A stretch of DNA of 47,761 nucleotides from Desulfuromonadales bacterium (GTDB lineage Bacteria; Desulfobacterota; Desulfuromonadia; Desulfuromonadales; BM103): contig JAQYVZ010000026.1 in assembly GCA_030145205.1 (NCBI GenBank), positions 1-47,761 on the forward strand, read 5' to 3'. Position numbers and translations under genes: made by a program. Under the pieces are notes generated by a model. The model saw only the letters and a list, made by a program, of their open reading frames with translations, made no database searches and was not told where the DNA came from. Shown here piece by piece: positions 8,510 to 15,947 of the stretch; position 1 is the first letter of the stretch, and each line of letters begins with the position of its first letter.

Positions 8510-9927
8510 AGGTACTCCGCCGGCATCATCTCGTCCGCGGTATTCTCTGGTGTGGAGAGGACGACGTCGATAAACAGTTCGGCCAACTCCGGGTTAAACT
8601 GGCTGCCGCTGCAGCTGCGGATCTCATCAATTGTTTCCTCACGGCTGAGACCTTTACGGTAGGGGCGTGAAGAGGTCATGGCATCGTAAGTGTCTGCCAG
8701 AGCGACGATCTGCGCGTGGAGGGGGATTGCGTCGCCGCTGAGCTGGTCCGGATAGCCGGTGCCGTCAAAGCGTTCATGATGATGTTTGACGGCCGGGATG
8801 TATTTGCGCAGGGATGGTGTGAGTTCAAGGATCTTTGACCCCAGCAGCGGATGTTTGGTCAGTTCTGAATATTCATCCTGGTCGAGTTTGGCCTGCTTGT
8901 TGAGGACAGCGTCCGGGACATGGATCTTGCCGATGTCATGCAGCAGGCAGCCCAACTCCAAATCCTTCTTCGCTTCCGTATTCAGCGCGAGTTTGTCAGC
9001 CAATCCAAGAGCGAGCCGGGCGACGCGGGCAGAGTGGCCGTAGGTATAATTGTCGCGCGCATCGAGTGCTGCAGCGAGAATTCGAACCATGTCGTTATAG
9101 GAGGCTTCCAGCTCACCGGCATAGTTGTGCAGGCTGGTTTTTTGTCGCTGGATCGTGCGTGCCATCTTGTTGAAATTGTGGGTCAGCTTACCTAATTCGT
9201 TGCGTGATCGCACGGGGATATTGCCCACATGTTCGTCCCTCCGCAACCTTGAAACCCCGTCGGCCAGTCGTTCGATGGGACGGGTGAAGATTGAAGAAGT
9301 CAGCATGGCGCCGAGCAGGCCGAGGGCCGTAACAAAAGCAGCCACCAGGAGGATCTTCTGGTGTGCTGACGTTTTGAGTGCCGCCAGTTGGCGAGTGCTG
9401 ATCCCGATGATAACGTTGCCGACGTGCTGTTCAGTAAAGTAGATCGGGCGGCGGAATTCCAGGCACTCAATCCCTTTGTGGAGTCCTTTCGTAATGACGA
9501 ATCCATCCGGATGGCCCTGCACTTCGCCTTCCATAAAAGAAAGCGTATCGCCGACCCGGTCAAGATGGTTGTGTGCCAGGATGCCTTGCTCAAGATCGAG
9601 AATGGCCACATATTCGACTTCTTCCTGAGAGCGCTTGATCTGCGCCGCAAGGTTGTCGAGCGCCAGACGATCATCTGTCAAAAGGCTGTATCCGGCCGGG
9701 ATGGCTGCGGCCTGGCTGATTGCACTGCCTCGTTTGGTCAGAGAGTCCATCAGGACGTGGTCCATGATCTGTATCACGATAAACGAAACACTGAATGTCG
9801 TGACGGCAATTAGCATCAGCACAAACAGGACAAGTCGGAAGCGGATACCCCGAAAGAAGTCGACAGAAAATCCGCCGCTTCGCAAGGCGCCGGAACGTTG
9901 CGTGCTGGATGGCATGAGAGCTTTCAT
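8497..9927 (-). CDS. Membrane HAMP/HD-GYP protein, predicted cyclic-di-GMP phosphodiesterase
   Basis: A 476-residue inner-membrane signalling protein. A transmembrane helix near residues 28-55 leads to a periplasmic domain of about 135 residues. A second helix near 190-212 leads into a HAMP linker (TRPIERLADGVSRL near 214-227), a coiled segment, and an HD-GYP domain from about 285. The domain has HSARVA, LLHDIGKIHVPD and HHERFDGTGYP, so the metal ligands and the GYP signature are intact and activity is expected. HD-GYP enzymes hydrolyse cyclic di-GMP, and some also cleave cGAMP. It begins 384 bases from a divergently oriented GEMM riboswitch. No strong Shine-Dalgarno is seen, and the in-frame ATG at 9915 is an alternative start. 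Confidence 0.9.
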   Translation of the reverse strand: MKALMPSSTQRSGALRSGGFSVDFFRGIRFRLVLFVLMLIAVTTFSVSFIVIQIMDHVLMDSLTKRGSAISQAAAIPAGYSLLTDDRLALDNLAAQIKRSQEEVEYVAILDLEQGILAHNHLDRVGDTLSFMEGEVQGHPDGFVITKGLHKGIECLEFRRPIYFTEQHVGNVIIGISTRQLAALKTSAHQKILLVAAFVTALGLLGAMLTSSIFTRPIERLADGVSRLRRDEHVGNIPVRSRNELGKLTHNFNKMARTIQRQKTSLHNYAGELEASYNDMVRILAAALDARDNYTYGHSARVARLALGLADKLALNTEAKKDLELGCLLHDIGKIHVPDAVLNKQAKLDQDEYSELTKHPLLGSKILELTPSLRKYIPAVKHHHERFDGTGYPDQLSGDAIPLHAQIVALADTYDAMTSSRPYRKGLSREETIDEIRSCSGSQFNPELAELFIDVVLSTPENTADEMMPAEYLCAS

Positions 9928-10258
9928 CTGTTATTGAAAAAGTGCGTGGAAGCCCATACGGCCAGGATCACGCAGGATGTTGGCAATACATCTCGGGAGG
10001 AAAAACGTGAGTGGTTCATGGAGCATGGAATATATCGCAGAATCGGAAATTAGTGCAACAGAGAAACGGTTAATGTGACACCTTGTCAAGCGACCCTTTT
10101 GGGAACATTACCCCCGAGTATTTCTATCGGAATATCTATTTGTTTTTCAGCTATTTGCTATACTGTGGTACGTGTAAAGTGGCTTGATGACTATTTAAGT
10201 AGTCTAAATAACTGAGTATATTAATTCTATCCTATGCGGATAAATAATTGTTTTTTTG

Positions 10259-10286
10259 TTGACGAGTGCTTTTATTTGTATAGTAT
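10259..10286 (+). promoter_or_regulatory. Sigma70-type promoter of riboswitch unit 1
   Basis: TTGACG at 10259-10264, a 16-base spacer and TAGTAT at 10281-10286 place the transcript start near 10293, about 20 bases before the aptamer. The remaining gap from 9928 to 10258 is AT-rich and I see no gene in it. Confidence 0.6.
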
Positions 10287-10311
10287 GTTTAATTATAAAT
10301 ATTAAATATTG

Positions 10312-10396
10312 GGTCGCCGAAAGGGTAAAGCTCGGGTAACCGGGTGGCACAAAACTACCGTCTGCATGGTCAGATCGTGGGGTTGTCGAAGTGACC
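10312..10396 (+). ncRNA. GEMM-I type (cyclic-di-GMP-I) riboswitch aptamer, copy 1
   Basis: Outer stem P1 pairs GGTCGC (10312-10317) with GTGACC (10391-10396). Inside it follow, in GEMM order, AGGGTAAAGC, a hairpin closed by a GTAA tetraloop, the conserved GGCACAAA-AC-TACCG segment, a variable hairpin, and GTGGGGTTGTCGAA. This matches the known Vibrio Vc2 aptamer element by element. The position equivalent to Vc2 G20 reads G, which favours cyclic di-GMP; the cGAMP-selective subclass has A there. A terminator and a REC-PilZ gene follow. Identification is by eye, without a covariance search. Confidence 0.85.
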
Positions 10397-10420
10397 AGTT
10401 TCTCAAGAAATGTTTTGAGA

Positions 10421-10452
10421 ATGCCCGCCCTTTTTACAGGTGGGCATTTTTT
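10421..10452 (+). terminator. Terminator in the expression platform of riboswitch 1
   Basis: ATGCCCGCC (10421-10429) pairs with GGTGGGCAT (10439-10447), with one G-T wobble, and a run of Ts follows. It lies between aptamer and coding sequence, so the switch probably acts by premature termination. A small hairpin (TCTCAA/TTGAGA, 10401-10420) lies in between. Confidence 0.85.
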
Positions 10453-10483
10453 GTTGATGCAGTTTTATGACAGGGAGGAAGAG

Positions 10484-11296
10484 ATGACAAAGACCGTGGC
10501 CATTGTTGATGACCATGAAACGATCGTGATGTTTCTCTCGTTGATTATGCGTCGAATGGGGTACACCGTGATGCCGGCACGTAGCGGTGAAGAGCTCTTT
10601 GATCAATTGGAGACCGGCTGCCCTGATCTGGTGATTACCGATTATTTTATGCCGGGCATGGATGGGTTGGCTGTTATCAAGGCAATGAAAGAGGATCCAC
10701 GTTATCAGCAGATACCCGTCATTTTGATGTCGGCTTACGGTGACAGTGATGTGATCAGAGAGAGCTACGAGCTGGGCAGCGCCGGTTTTGTGTCCAAGCC
10801 GGTCAAGGTCGCCAGTTTGAACCGGTTACTGCAAGAGTGTGTGATTTATCCAAACAACAAGAAGCGGAGGCATTTGCGGTGCCCGTACGACCGGGATGTC
10901 ACGATTCGCTTGAACGGTATACCATTGGAGTTGCGTGCAGTCACTCTTTCGGAGGGGGGAATCTTCCTGCGGACCGAGGATGCGCTGCCGATTGGTACCA
11001 GGTTGGGGGTCGAGCTGGAATTCTCTGAGGGTCAGCCGCTCTATACAAACGGTACGGTCATTTATCAGCAAAATATTATTGATGACAAAGCATCGTCGGA
11101 GGCGGGGATTGCGGTCAGGTTTGATGACCTGTCTATCGATGATTCTGTGCGTATTCACACCTATATTACGGATTTGTTGACTGAGGGCTCTCCGGACAGT
11201 CCGTCGCGGCAGACAAACACCGAATCGGAAGAGCGGTTGCAGAAGCGCTTGTCTGAGCTAAAGCAAAACTGGCGGGGAACGGACCGCACGAATTGA
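10484..11296 (+). CDS. Response regulator with PilZ domain (REC-PilZ), copy 1
   Basis: A 270-residue cytoplasmic protein. The receiver domain (about 1-125) has the acidic pair D9-D10, phosphoacceptor D53 in LVITDYFMPGMDG, and the conserved lysine in SKP. The PilZ domain (about 128-235) has an RxxxR motif (RRHLR) and TLSEGG in place of the usual [D/N]xSxxG. A charged tail follows. Such proteins usually join phosphorylation input to cyclic-di-GMP response in motility or surface behaviour. GGAGG at 10474-10478 fixes the ATG; the longer open frame runs back into the riboswitch and is not used. No histidine kinase gene is adjacent. Confidence 0.9.
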   Translation: MTKTVAIVDDHETIVMFLSLIMRRMGYTVMPARSGEELFDQLETGCPDLVITDYFMPGMDGLAVIKAMKEDPRYQQIPVILMSAYGDSDVIRESYELGSAGFVSKPVKVASLNRLLQECVIYPNNKKRRHLRCPYDRDVTIRLNGIPLELRAVTLSEGGIFLRTEDALPIGTRLGVELEFSEGQPLYTNGTVIYQQNIIDDKASSEAGIAVRFDDLSIDDSVRIHTYITDLLTEGSPDSPSRQTNTESEERLQKRLSELKQNWRGTDRTN

Positions 11297-11322
11297 AGCG
11301 AATCTGCCGGAAGATCACCTGA

Positions 11323-13179
11323 TTAGCCGGTTACGGAGACGATTTCACTGAAACTGGTGTGCCCCTCAAGTAGTTTGTGAATCGCCAACTCGCGCAAGGA
11401 TTTCATGCCGTCCTTGCGGGCGATAGCGTAGATTTCATCCATGTCTGTGTTTTCGGTGATGGCGGCTTTCAGTGCGTCGGTCATTTCAAGAATTTCGAAG
11501 ATGCCTGTGCGTCCTTTGTAGCCGGTGCCCCGGCAGTGGTCACAGCCTTTCCCTTCGCAAACCGTATACTCTTTCTTGACCAGCCCCAAGTAGGCGATTT
11601 CTTCGTCTGTCAGCAACCGCTCATATTTGCACTCGTGGCAGATGGTCCGCACCAGTCGCTGGGCGACGATGCCGTTGACTGTCGACTTGATCAGGAAGGA
11701 GGGGACGCCGATATCGAGGAGGCGGGTGATCGACGAGGGCGCGTCATTGGTGTGCAGGGTCGAAAGGACCAGGTGGCCGGTCAACGCAGCTTGGACCGCG
11801 TTGCTGGCGGTCTCCTGGTCACGGATCTCACCGATCATCAGGACATCGGGGTCCTGGCGCAGGATGTTGCGTAGCACTGTAGAAAAAGTTACGTTAATTG
11901 CAGGCTGTACACCTACCTGGTTAAAGTCTTCCATGACCATCTCAATCGGGTCCTCAACGGTCACGATGTTGATCTCCGGCGAGGCGATCGTCTTGAGCGA
12001 TGAGTACAGCGTAGTGGTCTTGCCGCTGCCGGTCGGGCCGGTGACCAGGATGATGCCGTTCGGTTTCCGGATGAAGTCGCTGTAAAGCTGATATTCCCGA
12101 TCGTAGAAGCCGATCCGGTCGAGCTTCTGCATGAGTATCTCCGGGTCGAAGATTCGGGTGACCACTTTTTCGCCGAAAGCAACCGGCAGGGTGGAGACGC
12201 GCAGCTCGATGTCTTTGCCGAGGTGCTCGGTTTTGATGCGCCCATCCTGGGGACGACGCTTCTCAGCGACGTCGAGGCGTGACAGCAGCTTGAGTCGTGA
12301 TACGATGGCCGGGTGGAGGTTCATCGGCACCGTGTGAATGTTGTGCAGGACGCCATCGACCCGGAAACGAATCTGCGACTTGTCCCGCTTCGGTTCAATG
12401 TGAATGTCGCTGGCGCGCTGATCGAAGGCGTACTTCAACAGGAATTCAACGGCGGAAATGATGTGTTTGTCGCTGCTTTCGATTTCATCGCGGCTGCGCA
12501 TCCGGAACAGCTGTTCCAGGTTGGACAGCTCTGAGCCGCTGCCCATCTCGATCTGGGCGGCCTGGACAGATGCCCGGAAGCCGAAAAACTCTTCCAGCAG
12601 CTTGAGGATGTCGCTACGGGACGCCAAAATCCGTCTGATCTGAATACCGAGGGCGTGCTGCAGGTCGTCAATCGGTCGGACATTGAATGGGTCGGCTACG
12701 GCGATCGTGATGAAACCTTCCTTCTCTTCGATCGGTACCACCAGGTTCTTCAGGGCAAAGGCCCTGGGAATCTGGTCAGTGACGGCATCCAGTTCCAGCT
12801 TGAGGGGGTCGATTTTGATATATTCAATGCCGGCCGCCTGCGCAATCAGTTCAGTGATCGCGTCCTCGGTCAGCTTCTTGTGTGTGGCTGGAATCTCGAA
12901 TTTGAATGATGTGATCACCTGAGCCGGCGAAGCGAGTTCGGCCAGGTAAATGTCCTTCTTGGCCTGGCTGCTCGGCAGGTGACTATTCAACCGCGCGGCT
13001 TGGGCCTTACCGCGCTTGAGGATCAGTTCGTACTGCTCGTCGTCAATCCTGCCGCGGTGGTGCAGGAGCTTGGCAACGTCCTTGATTGTCAAGGTTTGTT
13101 TGTGCGATTGCTGGCGGCTGAGCGGGGTTGTTTTCTTCTCAGGTTTTGTTCGCTGGAACTTCTCGTTTGAATGCGACAC
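11323..13179 (-). CDS. GspE/PilB-type secretion or pilus ATPase
   Basis: A 618-residue hexameric motor ATPase of the type II secretion / type IV pilus family. A basic, disordered N-terminus of about 40 residues precedes a helical MshEN/T2SSE-N region (about 45-195). The ATPase domain has Walker A GPTGSGKTT near 380, the Asp box IVTVEDPIE, Walker B DVLMIGEIRD and the His box LSTLHTNDA. Four cysteines near 517-552 (CHEC, and C-x2-C in GCDHC) would bind zinc. The start is GTG with GAGG upstream; no in-frame ATG fits better. No other pilus or secretion gene is adjacent. It converges with the REC-PilZ gene, 26 bases apart. Confidence 0.9.
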   Translation of the reverse strand: MSHSNEKFQRTKPEKKTTPLSRQQSHKQTLTIKDVAKLLHHRGRIDDEQYELILKRGKAQAARLNSHLPSSQAKKDIYLAELASPAQVITSFKFEIPATHKKLTEDAITELIAQAAGIEYIKIDPLKLELDAVTDQIPRAFALKNLVVPIEEKEGFITIAVADPFNVRPIDDLQHALGIQIRRILASRSDILKLLEEFFGFRASVQAAQIEMGSGSELSNLEQLFRMRSRDEIESSDKHIISAVEFLLKYAFDQRASDIHIEPKRDKSQIRFRVDGVLHNIHTVPMNLHPAIVSRLKLLSRLDVAEKRRPQDGRIKTEHLGKDIELRVSTLPVAFGEKVVTRIFDPEILMQKLDRIGFYDREYQLYSDFIRKPNGIILVTGPTGSGKTTTLYSSLKTIASPEINIVTVEDPIEMVMEDFNQVGVQPAINVTFSTVLRNILRQDPDVLMIGEIRDQETASNAVQAALTGHLVLSTLHTNDAPSSITRLLDIGVPSFLIKSTVNGIVAQRLVRTICHECKYERLLTDEEIAYLGLVKKEYTVCEGKGCDHCRGTGYKGRTGIFEILEMTDALKAAITENTDMDEIYAIARKDGMKSLRELAIHKLLEGHTSFSEIVSVTG

Positions 13180-13362
13180 AGCAGGCCTCGTAACTCGGAG
13201 GGGAATGATATCTCAATGGGCGTACTTTAACATAAAAATTATAAAAGTGGAGAGTTACAAACCCGCCGCATTAAATCGGTCAGATTGGCAAAAAGCTAAA
13301 ATCAGGCATACTTGTACTGTGTGCAAGAAGGGACACCCCGAACCGATGAGCGGAGGAGCCTG

Positions 13363-13944
13363 ATGAATATCCCCAATGCACTAAGCCTGTTGCGGATCTT
13401 TTTGGTGGCGCCGTTTTTGATCGCTGTCATCTACAAGATTTATCTGCTGGCTCTGATCCTTTTCGTTGTTGCCGGAGTGTCCGATTATCTGGATGGCTAC
13501 CTGGCAAGGCGTCTGGAGCAAAAGTCGGTTCTGGGCTCGTTTCTCGATCCGATGGGTGACAAATTGTTGATTGCCGTTGCTTTTGTCGCACTCGCACTGC
13601 AGGGATCCCTGCCTGCCTGGCTGGCCGTTATTGTCGTCGCCAAGGATGTTTATACCGCCATGGGAGCCGGAATTTTACATTTCTCCGGCCATTTTTCCGT
13701 AGCCATCCCAAGCTTTTGGGGTAAGTTGTCGACGCTGTTGCAGATAGTGACCATCGGGATGGTGTTGTTCGCAACCATGGTGTCGACGTGGCCGCTTTTG
13801 TTGAGCGGGCTGTTTATGGCAACGGGGTGTGTTTCGGTGATTGCCTGCGTGCAGTACATTCTGGGCGGCATCCAGGTCTTTGCTGACAACACCAGATCTG
13901 CCGGCCACCCGTCAATTTCCAACCAGAGGGGAGATGATGCGTAA
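13363..13944 (+). CDS. CDP-alcohol phosphatidyltransferase family membrane enzyme
   Basis: A 193-residue inner-membrane phospholipid-synthesis enzyme. The family signature DGx2ARx8Gx3Dx3D is complete at about residues 47-69, with the catalytic aspartates in FLDPMGDK. Five or six hydrophobic segments follow. PgsA-like phosphatidylglycerophosphate synthase or cardiolipin synthase are the likeliest activities, and sequence reading cannot choose between them. GGAGG at 13352-13356 fixes the ATG. The last 11 bases overlap the next membrane gene, which implies cotranslation. Confidence 0.88.
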   Translation: MNIPNALSLLRIFLVAPFLIAVIYKIYLLALILFVVAGVSDYLDGYLARRLEQKSVLGSFLDPMGDKLLIAVAFVALALQGSLPAWLAVIVVAKDVYTAMGAGILHFSGHFSVAIPSFWGKLSTLLQIVTIGMVLFATMVSTWPLLLSGLFMATGCVSVIACVQYILGGIQVFADNTRSAGHPSISNQRGDDA

Positions 13945-14539
13945 ACTCGGATTTCCGCATATTCTTGCATTTGTCTACGTGGTTTTCTTTGTCCTGCTGG
14001 GCATCAACCCTGTCTCGCGGGATGTCTGGGTGGCCGAGGTCATCCCGGTAGTGATCGTTTTTGCTCTGCTGGCAATCACTTACCCGCATTTCCGCTTCAG
14101 CAACCTGGCCTACGGGTTGATGGCCTTCTGGATCTTCTGGCATACGGTTGGCGGTCATTATACCTTTGCCAATGTGCCGTTCGGTTTTGTGACCGACCTG
14201 TTTGGCTTTGAGCGCAATCATTTTGACCGGATTGGCCATTTATCAGTCGGATTCTACGCTTATCCGCTGATGGAGTGGGTGACGCGCAAACGCTGGTGCG
14301 GACCGATCCTGGCCAGCTTCCTCGGGGTTTTCTTCATTATGAGCATTGCTGCCGGTTATGAAATTGTCGAGTGGTGGTTCGCTGTGGTGGTCGGTGGTGG
14401 GGCAGGGATCGAGTTTCTCGGTTCGCAGGGGGACATCTGGGATGCCCAAAAAGATATGCTGGCCGATACCCTCGGCGCGCTCGCGACCATGGTGTTATTC
14501 TGGCTGGTGCGGCCGGATCGGCGGGGCTGGGACGATTGA
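13934..14539 (+). CDS. DUF2238-family integral membrane protein
   Basis: A 201-residue polytopic protein with hydrophobic segments near residues 5-22, 30-48, 53-75, 105-120, 125-150 and 180-195. The DUF2238 pattern is visible: WHTVGGHYTFANVPFG, FDRIGHLSVG, YEIVEWWF and GDIWDAQKDMLADTLGA. The conserved His, Asp and Glu residues could bind metal, but no activity is established as far as I know. The start overlaps the phosphatidyltransferase gene, so the two probably form an operon. ATG at 13934 or 13937 is possible, both very close to AGGGGAG. Confidence 0.85.
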   Translation: MMRKLGFPHILAFVYVVFFVLLGINPVSRDVWVAEVIPVVIVFALLAITYPHFRFSNLAYGLMAFWIFWHTVGGHYTFANVPFGFVTDLFGFERNHFDRIGHLSVGFYAYPLMEWVTRKRWCGPILASFLGVFFIMSIAAGYEIVEWWFAVVVGGGAGIEFLGSQGDIWDAQKDMLADTLGALATMVLFWLVRPDRRGWDD

Positions 14540-14572
14540 TGCAGGAGTGATCGCGGCAGGTCGCGAATCAGA

Positions 14573-15343
14573 TTAAAAGCGGATCAATGCGCCGATATAA
14601 GGGCCGTCGAAGGTTGCATCGAGCTTAACATCACTCTTATCCAGATCGATATCCATGTAGCGGTAGCCAGCGAAGATGCCAACCATCGGTAGGGGGGAAT
14701 ACTCCAGCTGTGCATCAAAGTCGAGGAAGCTGCTGTCCTGATACTCCATGTAGCCGACCCGACCGACAATGCCGAGGGAATCGGCGATCGCCACACGGCC
14801 GCGCAGACCGATGGTGGGTACCGCAGCTTTGACTGATTCGGATGCTTTGATACCGCCTATGGAGGTCTCCTCCAGTTCGATATCCACATCAAGGTACTTG
14901 ATCGCAACTTCCGGGCCGAACTGAATGCGAGTCGGCAGGTCGTCGACGTTGATCATGTGCCAGGCGAGTCCTGCTTCGTAAATATCGATATCGACGTGGC
15001 TCTTGACGTGGCTGTTGGCGAGGAAGGTCTCGCCGTTGAAATCGACATCCTTGGTGAGCACGTTGTTGCCGGAGAAGCGGATCGGCTGATAGGCCGCTGA
15101 GAGTCGCAGTGAACCGAGCTGCAGGGCCGCTTCCAGGGTGAACTCGTCACTTTCTTCCAGGTCGAGGTCGTCTTCGACGTTGATGCTGGTTGCGCCGAGG
15201 CCGTTGCTTTCAACACCCACGCTGCCGTCCGGAGTCAGGTGCTGATAGCCGATTTTGAAAGAAACCATTTCGTCGGCCCAGGCGAGGGAAACGGTGAGGC
15301 AGAATAGAGCGGCTGTTAATAAGTAAACTTTGGCTTGGCGCAT
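14573..15343 (-). CDS. Secreted outer-membrane beta-barrel protein
   Basis: A 256-residue protein with a signal peptide ending in SLAWA near residue 21. The mature part alternates short hydrophobic and polar strands, is rich in aromatic and acidic residues, and ends in the terminal phenylalanine (GALIRF) typical of outer-membrane barrels. About ten strands are suggested, so an eight- to twelve-strand barrel is likely. AGAGGAAAG supports the ATG at 15343; the frame stays open 43 codons further upstream but that part lacks a ribosome site. The function is unknown. Confidence 0.8.
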   Translation of the reverse strand: MRQAKVYLLTAALFCLTVSLAWADEMVSFKIGYQHLTPDGSVGVESNGLGATSINVEDDLDLEESDEFTLEAALQLGSLRLSAAYQPIRFSGNNVLTKDVDFNGETFLANSHVKSHVDIDIYEAGLAWHMINVDDLPTRIQFGPEVAIKYLDVDIELEETSIGGIKASESVKAAVPTIGLRGRVAIADSLGIVGRVGYMEYQDSSFLDFDAQLEYSPLPMVGIFAGYRYMDIDLDKSDVKLDATFDGPYIGALIRF

Positions 15344-15720
15344 TCTTTCCTCTTCCAGAGCGGCCTGCGTGAGCAGGGTTGGTTTTGTTGAATGTCTCTC
15401 TAATATTGAGCAAGAAGCATACCCGTTTTCTGTTAAATAATAACTAATCTGGTCTTCCTTGTGATTCTCCATGGTTACCGTATTAATTAAAAAATAACTC
15501 TAATGAAAGTCATTGATTTATAAAGACTTTGTTGACAAAAAGCTACAGTCGATGCTGTGATAACACACAGGGGAGGTGACACGTTGTGCTGATGTGATGA
15601 GAGAACAACCTCTTTGGATTGCCAGATAAGACGAACTGTATAATGGCACTATTTGCCGGAAACCTTCTCGTGGTTGGAATTCTCCGTATGCATTTTACTG
15701 GGTGTTGTAGGTAATTATTG

Positions 15721-15748
15721 TTGACTGAGAATGTTTTTGAGGTAAAAT
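15721..15748 (+). promoter_or_regulatory. Sigma70-type promoter of riboswitch unit 2
   Basis: TTGACT at 15721-15726, a 16-base spacer and TAAAAT at 15743-15748 put the transcript start near 15755, about 20 bases before the aptamer, as in copy 1. Between 15344 and 15720 I see no gene. Confidence 0.6.
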
Positions 15749-15774
15749 GCTTCTAATAATAAAAATACATATTA

Positions 15775-15860
15775 GGTCACCGAAAGGGTGAAGCCTGGGT
15801 AACCAGGTGGCACAAAGCTACCGTCTGATATGATCAGATCGTGGGGTTGTCGAAGTGACC
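15775..15860 (+). ncRNA. GEMM-I type (cyclic-di-GMP-I) riboswitch aptamer, copy 2
   Basis: P1 is a perfect GGTCAC (15775-15780) / GTGACC (15855-15860) pair, against GGTCGC/GTGACC in copy 1, so the stem is kept while a base differs. Then come AGGGTGAAGCC, a hairpin TGG-GTAA-CCA with a GNRA tetraloop, GGCACAAAGCTACCG, a TCTGA/TCAGA hairpin, and GTGGGGTTGTCGAA. Core bases match the Vc2 GEMM aptamer, with G at the position that selects cyclic di-GMP. Confidence 0.87.
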
Positions 15861-15890
15861 AGTTTCTCAAGATGTTTTTATCTTGAGGAT

Positions 15891-15917
15891 ACCCACCCTT
15901 TGCGGTGGGTTTTTTTG
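15891..15917 (+). terminator. Terminator in the expression platform of riboswitch 2
   Basis: ACCCACC (15891-15897) pairs perfectly with GGTGGGT (15904-15910), followed by a T run. A separate hairpin (CTCAAGAT 15866-15873 with ATCTTGAG 15880-15887) sits between it and the aptamer, as in copy 1. Confidence 0.87.
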
Positions 15918-15947
15918 TTTAAGGGGTTTGTTGACGGGGAGGTATGT

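Noticed and set aside
10312-10396. cGAMP-selective (GEMM-Ib) assignment of the riboswitches
   Set aside because: Those I know carry A at the position equivalent to Vc2 G20, whereas both copies here read G. Only a binding test can exclude it fully.
10391-10483. Upstream extension of the first REC-PilZ reading frame
   Set aside because: The extra 31 codons run through the P1 strand and terminator of the riboswitch and lack a ribosome site. The ATG at 10484 has a strong SD and begins the receiver domain. The same holds for 15855-15947 in copy 2.
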